NCBI GenBank assembly: GCA_963754305.1
Contig: CAVWFR010000051.1
Coordinates: 284,342 to 348,341, forward strand
DNA length: 64,000 nucleotides
Origin: DATEDA01 sp963754305
GTDB lineage: Bacteria; Pseudomonadota; Gammaproteobacteria; Burkholderiales; SG8-39
Reading direction: 5' to 3'
The position numbers and the translations under genes were made by a program. The first letter of the stretch is position 1, and the number at the start of each line of letters is the position of its first letter. This document shows positions 34,132 through 41,674 of this stretch, one piece after another. Under the pieces are notes generated by a model, which ran no database searches, had not been told where the DNA came from, and saw only the letters and a list, made by a program, of their open reading frames with translations.

Positions 34132-34908
34132 ATGTTACGCGTCATCACGCTGAACCTCAACGGCTTGCGCTCGGCGGTCGCCAAAGGCTTCCTCCGGTGG
34201 CTGGCGCGGCAACAGGCCGATTGCGTGTGCATGCAGGAGATCAAGGCGCATCAAAGCGACCTCCCTGGTGCAATCCTTATGCCAGGACGCCTGGAAGGGC
34301 ATTTCAATTTCGCGCACAAGAAAGGGTACAGCGGCGTCGGCATCTACTGCCGCCCATCGCCTGATCGGGTTTCGACGGGCTTCGGCAGCCGCGAGTTTGA
34401 TCCGGAGGGTCGATTTCTTCGCGTCGATTTCGGCAAGCTGTCGATCGTTTCGCTCTATCTGCCGTCCGGGTCGAGCTCCGAGGACCGTCAGCAGGCGAAG
34501 TTCCGGTTCCTCGCCGAGTTCCTGCCGGTGCTCGGGGAGCTGGTCGCGACCGGTCGCGAGCTGATTCTCTGCGGCGACTGGAACATCGCGCACCGCGAGA
34601 TCGACCTCAAGAACTGGCGGTCGAACCGGAAGAACTCGGGTTTCCTGCCCGAGGAACGTGCATGGCTCAGCGACGTGCTCGACCGCGTGGGTTGGGTAGA
34701 CGTGTTCCGCACGCTCGACGCCCGGCCCGAGCAGTACACCTGGTGGTCGAACCGCGGTCAGGCGTGGGCGAAGAACGTCGGGTGGCGGATCGACTATCAG
34801 ATCGCCACTTCCGGCATCGCGGCGCGCGCGGTCAAGGCATCGATCTACAAGGCGCGGCGGTTTTCCGATCACGCGCCGCTGACCGTGGACTACGACTGGG
34901 ATCTCTAG
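34132..34908 (+). CDS. xthA: exonuclease III-family AP endonuclease
   Basis: A 258-aa endonuclease/exonuclease/phosphatase-fold enzyme that incises abasic sites. Catalytic residues: LNLNGLRSA (Asn), VCMQEIKA (Glu), LCGDWNIAH (Asp-x-Asn), TWWSNRGQAWAKNVGWRIDYQI (Asp), and the terminal FSDHAPLTVDY (Asp-His). Length is normal. Divergent from pyrE, a common betaproteobacterial arrangement. Confidence 0.95.
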   Translation: MLRVITLNLNGLRSAVAKGFLRWLARQQADCVCMQEIKAHQSDLPGAILMPGRLEGHFNFAHKKGYSGVGIYCRPSPDRVSTGFGSREFDPEGRFLRVDFGKLSIVSLYLPSGSSSEDRQQAKFRFLAEFLPVLGELVATGRELILCGDWNIAHREIDLKNWRSNRKNSGFLPEERAWLSDVLDRVGWVDVFRTLDARPEQYTWWSNRGQAWAKNVGWRIDYQIATSGIAARAVKASIYKARRFSDHAPLTVDYDWDL

Positions 34909-34958
34909 AGCCGAGCGCTACGCGGGGTTGGAATCCGCCCCCTTCGAGCGGTGTCTCG

Positions 34959-35273
34959 CTATCGTTCGCGCGGCCGCCGCGGCGCGAGTTCGGCGAGCGC
35001 GCGCGCCACCCAGCGATAGCCGCGCCAGGCGACGAGCGCGCGGCGCGCCCACCGGAACGCGCGCCGCGGCGAGACCACCACCACGACCGCCGCCACGCTC
35101 GCGACCAGGCCCGGATGTGCTCGGATGGACTGCACCGCCGCGATGCCGCGATCGGCGATCGCGAGCGGCCCCGCGAGCGGCGCCAGCACCGCCGCGAGCT
35201 CCGCGCGCTCCGCCGCCGATCGCGCGAGCAGGCGCTCGCGCCGCGAGCGGACCTGCGCGAGCCGGCGCTTCAC
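34959..35273 (-). CDS. yqjK: YqjK-like protein (104 aa)
   Basis: Small basic protein starting with Arg-rich VKRRLAQVRSRRERLLARSAAERAEL. A weak hydrophobic segment lies near SVAAVVVVV. The C-terminus ends RYWVARALAE-like and in PRRPRER. It belongs with yqjE and yqjD upstream, the order yqjD-yqjE-yqjK seen widely in Proteobacteria. The start is GTG at 35273, overlapping the yqjE stop by 4 bp (GTGA). No enzymatic motif; function unknown. Assignment rests on context and composition more than on sequence identity. Confidence 0.65.
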   Translation of the reverse strand: MKRRLAQVRSRRERLLARSAAERAELAAVLAPLAGPLAIADRGIAAVQSIRAHPGLVASVAAVVVVVSPRRAFRWARRALVAWRGYRWVARALAELAPRRPRER

Positions 35274-35656
35274 CTGAGCCGGTCCTCGTCCTTGACGAGC
35301 TCGCCCAGCGTGCTCGCGAACATCCGGGGACGGCGCTGCAGGTGACGCTTGAGAACGATGATGCCGCCGATGCCGGCGATTAGGAAGAACGCCGCGAACA
35401 AGCCGAGGGTCACGAGGCGGTGCGTCTCCCACGCCATCACCACCATGAAGACGACGAAGAGGAGCACCGCCATCTGCAGGCAGAACGCGATCGCGGCGAT
35501 GGCGAGCGCGAGCTGGGCGAAACGGATGCGCTCTTCCTCGATCTCGGTGCCGAGGATCGCCAGGCGCGTGCGAAGAACGCCGAGCGCGGTTCGCCCGAGC
35601 CGCGACAGGGCGTCGACGAGCCCCCGTGGGCGCGGGGCGCCCGCCTCCTGGGACAT
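35270..35656 (-). CDS. yqjE: YqjE-type phage-holin-superfamily inner-membrane protein
   Basis: A 128-aa protein with a basic amphipathic N-terminus (GLVDALSRLGRTALGVLRTRLAILGTEIEEER). Two TM helices follow (LALAIAAIAFCLQMAVLLFVVFMVVM and LVTLGLFAAFFLIAGIGGIIVL). This is the Actinobacteriophage holin III/YqjE domain, which in Proteobacteria is chromosomal and not lytic. Neighbours yqjD and yqjK support a membrane/ribosome-association module. Function unproven. Confidence 0.85.
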   Translation of the reverse strand: MSQEAGAPRPRGLVDALSRLGRTALGVLRTRLAILGTEIEEERIRFAQLALAIAAIAFCLQMAVLLFVVFMVVMAWETHRLVTLGLFAAFFLIAGIGGIIVLKRHLQRRPRMFASTLGELVKDEDRLR

Positions 35657-35671
35657 GAGGGCAGGCGCCGC

Positions 35672-35977
35672 CTAGCGGCGCGCGATCAGCATGCCGATGA
35701 TCACGCCCACCGCGGCTGCCGTTCCGACCGCCTTCCACGGGTGGGCGTGCACGTAGTCGTCGGTGGCCTGCGCCGCCGCCTTGGCCTTGTCGACCACTAC
35801 CTCCTGCGCTTCGGCGACCTTCACGCGGGCGGTGCGGAGGCTGTCTTCCATTTTGACGCGCGCGGCGGAGACTTTCTCGCCGGCGGCGCTGGCGGTCGCG
35901 CGCAGCAGCTCCTCGGCGTCCGCCATGACCGTTTTCATGTCGGAGACGAACTTGTCGGTTGTGACTTGGTCGTTCAT
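35672..35977 (-). CDS. yqjD: YqjD/ElaB (DUF883) membrane-anchored ribosome-associated protein
   Basis: A 101-aa tail-anchored helical protein. Coiled region VSDMKTVMADAEELLRATA...VAEAQEVVVDKAKAAAQATDDYVHAHPWKAVG, then one C-terminal TM helix (TAAAVGVIIGMLIARR) with the family's Gly-rich end. E. coli relatives bind stationary-phase ribosomes at the membrane. The ATG at 35977 (MNDQVTTDKF) is chosen over a non-conserved upstream start. First gene of the yqjDEK set. Confidence 0.88.
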   Translation of the reverse strand: MNDQVTTDKFVSDMKTVMADAEELLRATASAAGEKVSAARVKMEDSLRTARVKVAEAQEVVVDKAKAAAQATDDYVHAHPWKAVGTAAAVGVIIGMLIARR

Positions 35978-36087
35978 GGCCGTCCTCACGAGTGGGTAAG
36001 ACACCCTCCCGGCGCTGGGGAGCGGGCCGGGGGAGAGCCGTCGAGGCTACCGGCTTTTCGAGCACTGGGCAACCCGAGTGAAGGCGC

Positions 36088-36861
36088 CTACTCAAACGAC
36101 ACTCGGGCGGTGCCGAGGCCCTCGATATCTACGGCGCAGGCGTCGCCGCGCACCGGCCAGTGGGTCTGGACCATGCTTCCCGTCAGCACGAGCTCGCCCG
36201 CCTTCAGACCGCCGCGCGCGGACGCGAGCCAGGCGAGGGCGTTCAGCGGGCTTCCCAGTGCGTCGGTCCCGGTGCCGTGGCCGATCTCCCGGCCGTTGAC
36301 CGACATCGCGCCACGCACTGCGGCGAGATCCGTGCCGGCGTCGAAGCGGCGGGGCGCGCCGAGGACGCAGGCCGCATTGAAGAAATCGTCGGCGACGAGC
36401 GTCGGCGTGTCGACCCTCCCGTAGTCGATCCAGCGATCGTCGACGATTTCGATGCCGGCGGCGCACGCCTCGATTGCAGGCGCTACCTCGGTCGGCGCGT
36501 AGGGACGGTCGCGCGGCGGCAAGTCGCGCCCGAGCAGCACGGCGATCTCGCACTCGATGCCGACGCGGACGAAGGCGCCGTGACGCAGACACGCCGCCTC
36601 GCGATACACGCGCGCCGAGAACACCCCGCCGGCACACGGATGATCGATCTTCAGGTACTGCTGCATCACCGGCGTCGTGCATCCGATCTTGTGGCCGGCC
36701 AGCGCGCCGAGACCGGCGCTCGCGAGCGCCGCGTGCAGCGCGTCCTGCACGCGGTAGCCGGCCGCGAGGTCGGCCGGACGCAGCTCGGGCGGGAGACCGC
36801 TCATGCGCGTGCGTGCGAGCCGCGCCTGTGCGAGGAATGCCGCCGCGGCATGTACGGTCAC
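36088..36861 (-). CDS. 2-keto-4-pentenoate hydratase-family protein (257 aa)
   Basis: Member of the MhpD/DmpE hydratase group within the fumarylacetoacetase fold. Motifs: YRVQDALH, GHKIGCTTPVMQQYLKIDHPCAGGVFS, GIECEIAVLLGRDLP (metal-binding Glu residues), AAGIEIVDDRWIDY, and LTGSMVQTHWPVRGD. Such enzymes hydrate 2-oxopent-4-enoate in meta-cleavage pathways or act as related decarboxylases. The start is GTG at 36861, overlapping by 4 bp the remnant of a fumarylacetoacetase-family gene, with which it once formed a pair. No ring-cleavage dioxygenase is nearby. Confidence 0.85.
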   Translation of the reverse strand: MTVHAAAAFLAQARLARTRMSGLPPELRPADLAAGYRVQDALHAALASAGLGALAGHKIGCTTPVMQQYLKIDHPCAGGVFSARVYREAACLRHGAFVRVGIECEIAVLLGRDLPPRDRPYAPTEVAPAIEACAAGIEIVDDRWIDYGRVDTPTLVADDFFNAACVLGAPRRFDAGTDLAAVRGAMSVNGREIGHGTGTDALGSPLNALAWLASARGGLKAGELVLTGSMVQTHWPVRGDACAVDIEGLGTARVSFE

Positions 36862-37275
36862 GGCTTCACCACGCGATTTCGGAGCACGCCGATGCACTCC
36901 ACCTCGAGCTCGACGACGTCGCCGGGCGTCAGGAACCGCAGCTGCTCGAGCCCGCAGCCGTTGCCGACGGTGCCGGAGCCGAAGAACTCGCCGGGATGGA
37001 GCGTCTCGGACCTGGCGACGTGCGCGATGCAGTCCTCGAACTTCCACTTCATGTCGCGCGAGTTGCCGCGTCCCCATTCCTCGCCGTTCACCCTGACCTT
37101 CATCTCGAGGGCATAGGGGTCGGGGATCTCGTCGGCCGTCACGAGGCAGGGTCCCATCGCGTTCGCCGTAGCGCGCACGATGCGTAGCCTGCAAGTCGAG
37201 CACACGCGTTCCATCGTCGATCAGCGCACCGGCGCGCCCGCTGCCGCGCGCGGCGCGGAATGTCACGAGCTTCAT
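36858..37275 (-). pseudogene. fumarylacetoacetate hydrolase-family remnant with its centre deleted
   Basis: The start is intact: ATG at 37275, MKLVTFRAARGSGRAGALIDDG, then RVLDLQAT. After about 31 residues the sequence jumps, in a different frame, to the C-terminal third of the family: AMGPCLVTADEIPDPYALEMKV, VNGEEWGRGNSRDMKWKFED, ETLHPGEFFGSGTVGNGCGLE, then LRFLTPGDVVELEVE and GVLRNRVV. Family members are usually about 280-340 aa, so roughly 200 central codons are missing. The junction lies near 37155-37185, and 418 nt is 3n+1. The metal-binding Glu/Asp core is lost, so the product would be inactive. Confidence 0.8.
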
Positions 37276-37341
37276 TCCTCCCCCGCCGTCGTTGCCCGCG
37301 CGCTATTCTACGGCCCCGCTCGACGACGCCCGGGTGAAAGC

Positions 37342-37965
37342 ATGATCTGGAGAGTTCGCAGGGTTCTCACCGGCCACGATGCCGACGGGAAGTCGAACTT
37401 TCTCCTGGACGGCTTGGCGCCGAACGTGAAGGAGATCGCCTCGATGCCCGGGCTCGCGCTCACCGACCTATGGGAGACGAAGGGCGCGCCGGCGCGGAAC
37501 GCCGGCGCGGCCGACAACGCCGACCGCCCGATCCGGCTCGAGCCGCCGCGCAACGGCACGATCCTGCGCATCGTCGAGTTCCCGCCCGACACCGCCTGGC
37601 GCGGGAGGACCGACGGCCGCGAAGGCTTCGACTCGATCAGCGCAGTGCACGCACAGGACGCGCACTCGAGCGACCCGATGATGCATAAGACGGCCAGCGT
37701 CGATTACATCGTCGTACTCAGCGGCGAGATCTACGCAATCATGGATAAGGGCGAAACGCTGCTCAAGGCAGGAGACATCCTGGTCCAGCGCGGCACCAAC
37801 CACTCCTGGAGCGTACGCGGCAACGAACCGTGCATCGTCGCCGCGGTACTGGTCAGCGCCGCGCCCGTCGGCGCGAAGAAGCGGGGGCCGGCGAAGCGCC
37901 CTGCCACGCGGCCCGCGAAGAAAGCCGCACGCCGCCCGGCGAAGCGCGCGGTCCGGCGACGGTAA
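37342..37965 (+). CDS. cupin-domain protein with a histone-like basic C-terminal tail
   Basis: A 207-aa protein. Residues ~60-172 form a single cupin barrel: GTILRIVEFPPD, SVDYIVVLSGEIYAIMDKGETLLKAGDILVQRGTNHSWSVRG, with one clear His/Glu metal pattern. The last ~30 residues are a Lys/Arg/Ala/Pro repeat (PAKRPATRPAKKAARR...), like histone-H1-type tails. N-terminal RRVLTGHDADGKSNFLLDG is typical of cupins encoded in hydroxy-acid or aromatic catabolic loci. ATG at 37342. Divergent from the fumarylacetoacetase remnant; ends 3 bp before convergent ampG. Confidence 0.8.
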   Translation: MIWRVRRVLTGHDADGKSNFLLDGLAPNVKEIASMPGLALTDLWETKGAPARNAGAADNADRPIRLEPPRNGTILRIVEFPPDTAWRGRTDGREGFDSISAVHAQDAHSSDPMMHKTASVDYIVVLSGEIYAIMDKGETLLKAGDILVQRGTNHSWSVRGNEPCIVAAVLVSAAPVGAKKRGPAKRPATRPAKKAARRPAKRAVRRR

Positions 37966-37968
37966 ACG

Positions 37969-39474
37969 TCAAGTCGCCGGCCGCGAGTCGGCCCACACGA
38001 GCATCTTCTTCGCCCACGGCAACAGCAGGTAGGCCGGGAACGACAGGAAGAAGGTGAGCAGGAAATAGGGCGCGTAGCCCATCGCCTCCGCGCCGAACCC
38101 GCTCGCCCAGCCGGCTACGGAGCGCGACAGCGCGAACACGGAGGAGAGCAGCGCGTACTCGGTCGCCGAGTGCCGCTTGTCCACGATCGCCATCAGGAAC
38201 GCGAGAAACGCCGCGGTCCCCAGGCCGCCGGTGAACGATTCGGCGGCGCTCGCCCCGTAGATCACCAAGCGGTGCCAGTCGTCCGGGCTCGCTCCGGCAC
38301 CATACGGAATCAGCGCGGCGGCGGCCGCGTACCCGAGATTGGAGAGCGCCTGCAGCAGCCCGAGCACCCACAGCGCCCTGAAGATGCCGGCGCGGTCGGT
38401 GTACCAGCCGCCCGCGATCCCGCCGGCGATCGAGAGCGCGAGCCCGATGTTCACGGAGACGAGGCCGATCTCGGTCGCGGTGAATCCGGCGTCGACCCAG
38501 AACGGCTTCACCATGAACCCCATCGACGCGTCGCCGAGCTTGAAGATGAGGATGAACACGAGCACCGGCCAGATATGCGGCCGCGCGATCAATTCGACGA
38601 GCGCCCCGAACATCGGTCCGCGCGTCGCGTCGGTCTTCGCCGCCGGAACGCGCCGGCTGCCGAGCCAGCACACTACGAGCGCCGCGAACGCAGTGCCGAG
38701 AGCGATGCCCCAGAACGCGGGATACGCCTGGGACCACTTCGTCGCCTGATCGGCGAGCGCGAGCGCACCGAGCGCCAGCGCGAGCACCGCGGCTGCGAGC
38801 TTCGGATCGGTGACGATGCGGGCGAGCTCCGCACGGAGGCTCGTCTGCGCATCGCGTTCGACCGGCCGTTCCCGCGGCGCAGCCAGCACCGCCAGCGCGC
38901 ATCCGCCGAACACGAGCGCGGCGCAGGTGAAAGCGCCGGACCACGTGATCCAGTCCGAGAGGATCAGCACCACCCCGGAGGCGAGCATCCCGACGCGGTA
39001 AAGACCGATCCGCACGCCGTTCGCGAGCCCAAGCTCGCTGCGGTCGAGCAGCTCGATCGTGTAGCCGTCGATCGCGATGTCGTTCGTCGCCGAGAGCAGG
39101 GTGAACACGGCGATCGCGCCCCAGACCCATGGGCCGAAGCCGGCGGATGCGGCGAAGACGAGCATTACCGCGCCCATCGCGAGATCGACCGCCGCCATCC
39201 AGTAGCGGTGGCGGCGGTAATGATCGATCGCCGGCGCCCACAGGAACTTGAGCGTCCAGGCGAGCCCGAGCAGGCTGATCGCGCCGATCGCACGCAGGTC
39301 GACGCCCTGCTGGCGGAACCACACCGGGAAGATCTCGTAGAAGACGCCGAGCGGGAAGCCTTCGGAGAAGTAGAGCAGCGCGACCCAGAAGAGCTTCGAC
39401 TGGAGAAGCCGGGGGGGCCGGTCGGCGACGGGTGCCGCGTGAGCGGCCTCTTTTGACCGGGGGTCGGTGCTCAT
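37969..39474 (-). CDS. ampG: AmpG-family muropeptide permease (MFS)
   Basis: A 501-aa major-facilitator protein with 12 or more TM segments importing anhydro-muropeptides for wall recycling. AmpG features: LLYFSEGFPLGVFYEIFPVWFRQQGVDL, LGLAWTLKFLWAPAIDHY, NDIAIDGYTIELL and FKLGDASMGFMVKPF. It follows metW by 9 bp; the metX-metW-ampG order recurs in betaproteobacteria. If co-transcribed, it too would sit under the upstream SAM-II riboswitch. Confidence 0.9.
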   Translation of the reverse strand: MSTDPRSKEAAHAAPVADRPPRLLQSKLFWVALLYFSEGFPLGVFYEIFPVWFRQQGVDLRAIGAISLLGLAWTLKFLWAPAIDHYRRHRYWMAAVDLAMGAVMLVFAASAGFGPWVWGAIAVFTLLSATNDIAIDGYTIELLDRSELGLANGVRIGLYRVGMLASGVVLILSDWITWSGAFTCAALVFGGCALAVLAAPRERPVERDAQTSLRAELARIVTDPKLAAAVLALALGALALADQATKWSQAYPAFWGIALGTAFAALVVCWLGSRRVPAAKTDATRGPMFGALVELIARPHIWPVLVFILIFKLGDASMGFMVKPFWVDAGFTATEIGLVSVNIGLALSIAGGIAGGWYTDRAGIFRALWVLGLLQALSNLGYAAAAALIPYGAGASPDDWHRLVIYGASAAESFTGGLGTAAFLAFLMAIVDKRHSATEYALLSSVFALSRSVAGWASGFGAEAMGYAPYFLLTFFLSFPAYLLLPWAKKMLVWADSRPAT

Positions 39475-39483
39475 CCGGCGCGT

Positions 39484-40092
39484 TCAGTGCCGCTTCTCGA
39501 ACCGGAACACCGCCAGGCTGCCGAGGAGGTTCGGAAGGACGCTGACCGGCTGCCCGTCGGTCAGCACGATGCGCTCGAGGATGCGCACCGAGTGATCGGC
39601 GCAGAAGCGCTCGAAGTCGCTGATCGTGCAGAGATGGACGTTCGGAGTGTCGTACCACTGGTAGGGCAGCGAGTCCGACACCGGCATCCGTCCCCCGAAC
39701 GCGACCTGCCAGCGCGCGCGCCAGTGCCCGAAGTTCGGAAACGTGACGATTGCCTGCCGGCCCACGCGGAGCATCTCGAGGACGATCGCCTCGGTGCGGC
39801 GCATCGCCTGGAGCGTCTGCGAGAGGATCACGTAATCGAACGAGCCGGCGTCGAACCCCTGGAGCCCGCGCTCGAGGTCGCTCTGGATCACGTTCACGCC
39901 GGTCTTCACGCACGCGAGCACGTTGTCGTCGTCGATTTCGATCCCATAGCCGGTGATGCGGCGAGTGCCGGTGAGGTACCGTAACAGGAGCCCGTCGCCG
40001 CAGCCGAGGTCGAGCACCGTCGCCTCGGGCTCGACCCAGCCGGCGATCGCCTCGAAGTCCGGCCGTCCCGAGAGCTGCTCGTGGTCGGTCAT
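39484..40092 (-). CDS. metW: methionine biosynthesis protein MetW
   Basis: A 202-aa class I methyltransferase-fold protein always paired with MetX in this lineage. Motif I VLDLGCGDGLLLRYL, GIEIDDDNVLACVKTGVNVIQSDLERGL, DYVILSQTLQAM, and the family hallmark FPNFGHWRARWQVAFGGRMPVSDSLPYQWYDTPNVHLCT. MetW assists acylhomoserine formation or use; its exact reaction is unsettled. The ATG overlaps the metX stop by 4 bp. Confidence 0.96.
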   Translation of the reverse strand: MTDHEQLSGRPDFEAIAGWVEPEATVLDLGCGDGLLLRYLTGTRRITGYGIEIDDDNVLACVKTGVNVIQSDLERGLQGFDAGSFDYVILSQTLQAMRRTEAIVLEMLRVGRQAIVTFPNFGHWRARWQVAFGGRMPVSDSLPYQWYDTPNVHLCTISDFERFCADHSVRILERIVLTDGQPVSVLPNLLGSLAVFRFEKRH

Positions 40093-41324
40093 GCGGCGAA
40101 GCCGCCGCCGGCGACGACCTGCAACGGCTCGCCGGCGTCGGCGAGCGGCGCTCCGTCATCGCCGGGCCGGCCGGCGCTCACCTCGGCGGCGACATTCTCG
40201 AAGTACGCGCGAACGAGCGCGTGGTAGCGCGGATCCTCGAGCAGAAATGCGTCGTGGCCGTGCGGGGCGTCGATCTCCGCGTAGGTCACGTCGCGACGGT
40301 TGTCGAGCAGCGACTTGACGATCTCGCGCGAGCGCGCCGGCGCGAACCGCCAGTCGGACGTGAACGAGACGACGAGGAACTTCGCCCGCGCCACGGCGAG
40401 CGCCGCGGCGAGATCGCCGCCGTGCTCGGCCGCGGGGTCGAAGTAGTCGAGCGCGCGGGTGATGAGGAGATAGGTGTTCGCGTCGAAGTAATCCGAGAAC
40501 TTGTCGCCCTGGTGGCGCAGATACGACTCGACCTCGAAGTCGACGCCGAAGTGGAACCCGAGCTTGCCCGACCGGAGGACCCGGCCGAACTTCTCCATCA
40601 TCGCGTCGTCGGAAAGATAGGTGACGTGGCCGATCATTCTTGCGACGCGCAGGCCCCGCTTCGGCACCACGCCGTGCTCGTAGTAGTCGCCGCCGTGAAA
40701 GTCCGGATCGGTCGTAATCGCCTGCCGGGCGATCTCGTTGAACGCGATGTTCTGGGCCGACAGGCGCGGCGCCGCGGCGATCACTAGCGCGTGCCGGATG
40801 CGGTCCGGATAGGACAGTGTCCACGCCAGCGCCTGCATCGCGCCGAGGCTGCCGCCCATCACCGCCGCCCAGCACGGGATCCCGAGCCGGTCGGCAAGCC
40901 GCGCCTGCGCCTCGACCCAGTCCTCGACCGTCACCACCGGAAAGCTCGATCCGTACGGCTTGCCGGTGCGGGGGTTCAACGCCGCCGGCCCGGTCGAGCC
41001 GAAGCAGCCGCCGAGGTTGTTGATCCCCACCACGAAGAAGCGCTCGGTGTCGAGCGGCTTGCCGGGCCCGATCATGTTGTCCCACCATCCGATGTTGCCG
41101 GGGTCGTCGGCGTAGTGGCCGGCGACGTGATGCGACGCGTTGAGCGCGTGGCAGACGAGCACCGCATTCGAGCGCGCGGCATTCAGCCGGCCGTAGGTCT
41201 CGAAGACGAGGTGGTACGCATCGAGCGTCGCGCCGCTCTTGAGCGCGAGCGGCAGCGTGAAGTGCATTCGGCGCGGGGCGACGGCGCCCACGCTGCGCGG
41301 CAAGGTCGTGTTGTCAGGGGCCAT
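40089..41324 (-). CDS. metX: homoserine O-acetyl/succinyltransferase MetX
   Basis: A 411-aa alpha/beta-hydrolase-fold acyltransferase that commits homoserine to methionine. Catalytic Ser in VMGGSLGAMQALAW, Asp in VSFTSDWRFAP, His in DAPHGHDAFLLED. Substrate loop: NLGGCFGSTGPAALNPRTGKPYGSSFP. The acyl donor (acetyl or succinyl) cannot be decided by eye. The ATG at 41324 (MAPDNTTLPRSV) is chosen; the longer in-frame N-terminus runs through the leader's U-rich tract and is rejected. Controlled by the SAM-II element and terminator upstream. Confidence 0.96.
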   Translation of the reverse strand: MAPDNTTLPRSVGAVAPRRMHFTLPLALKSGATLDAYHLVFETYGRLNAARSNAVLVCHALNASHHVAGHYADDPGNIGWWDNMIGPGKPLDTERFFVVGINNLGGCFGSTGPAALNPRTGKPYGSSFPVVTVEDWVEAQARLADRLGIPCWAAVMGGSLGAMQALAWTLSYPDRIRHALVIAAAPRLSAQNIAFNEIARQAITTDPDFHGGDYYEHGVVPKRGLRVARMIGHVTYLSDDAMMEKFGRVLRSGKLGFHFGVDFEVESYLRHQGDKFSDYFDANTYLLITRALDYFDPAAEHGGDLAAALAVARAKFLVVSFTSDWRFAPARSREIVKSLLDNRRDVTYAEIDAPHGHDAFLLEDPRYHALVRAYFENVAAEVSAGRPGDDGAPLADAGEPLQVVAGGGFAA

Positions 41325-41413
41325 AAGCAAACACCCGGTCCGCGGGTTCGGGGCGCCGCAAAGCAGCTGCGCTCCGCCGGTTCCACCACTCTTCCCACAA
41401 CGACGAGAACCGG

Positions 41414-41466
41414 GAAAGGAATGCGAAAAAAAGAAAACGAAAAAACAAGAAACGAAAAGCAAAAAA
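41414..41466 (-). other. unusual U-rich leader segment between the terminator and metX
   Basis: The metX-sense strand carries a ~53-nt stretch made almost only of T with sporadic C and G (runs of T7, T6 and T4), in a genome region otherwise about two-thirds GC. It begins with the terminator's T-run and continues well past what termination needs. It could be a pausing/release zone or an mRNA standby site. Confidence 0.6.
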
Positions 41467-41496
41467 CCCGCCCAGCCTGCAGCTGCTGAACGGGTT
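41461..41496 (-). terminator. intrinsic terminator in the metX leader
   Basis: On the minus strand AACCCG (41491-41496) pairs with CGGGTT (41465-41470) and is followed at once by a run of T (TTTTTT at 41461-41466, partly in the stem). It lies just after the SAM-II aptamer and 137 bp before the metX ATG. This is the expected position for SAM-dependent transcription termination. Confidence 0.75.
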
Positions 41497-41502
41497 CGGT
41501 CA

Positions 41503-41573
41503 CCCTCGCTTTAGCAGATTTCGCCCGGCATTCAGGCCGGGTTTGCGCCCGCAAGCTGAGTCAAATCGGCGCA
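41503..41573 (-). promoter_or_regulatory. SAM-II riboswitch controlling metX-metW(-ampG)
   Basis: Read on the minus strand, TGCGCC (41568-41573) and GGCGCA (41544-41549) form the P1 stem. The loop starts GATTTGACTCAGCTTGC, matching the SAM-II consensus core (GATTTAA...TTGC). GATTT (41563-41567) is perfectly complementary to AAATC (41517-41521), giving the pseudoknot. The invariant-type GCTAAAG follows (41509-41515). A perfect extra hairpin CCCGGC/GCCGGG (41536-41541 with 41524-41529) is inserted between P1 and the pseudoknot strand. SAM-II elements precede methionine genes, mostly in Alphaproteobacteria. High SAM would be expected to repress metX. Confidence 0.82.
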
Positions 41574-41580
41574 GGGCAGG

Positions 41581-41610
41581 ACGTTACCGCCAAAGCGACG
41601 ACGCTGTCAA
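41581..41610 (-). promoter_or_regulatory. sigma70 promoter for the metX transcript
   Basis: Minus strand: perfect -35 TTGACA (41605-41610), 18-bp spacer, -10 TAACGT (41581-41586). Predicted start near 41575 coincides with the 5' edge of the SAM-II aptamer, so the mRNA would begin with the riboswitch. Confidence 0.65.
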
Positions 41611-41674
41611 ATCGAGTGGCCGCAGCGCACCAACGTGCGAACGGGAATCTGGCCGGTCGCGGATCAGAGCGTTT

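Noticed and set aside
35270..35977. Prophage holin region
   Set aside because: YqjE belongs to the holin superfamily, but the yqjD-yqjE-yqjK set is a normal proteobacterial chromosomal module and no phage gene is near.
41503..41573. SAH or SAM-I riboswitch
   Set aside because: No SAM-I four-way junction or SAH consensus (GAGGAGCGCUGC); the pseudoknot with GATTT/AAATC and GCTAAA fits SAM-II only.
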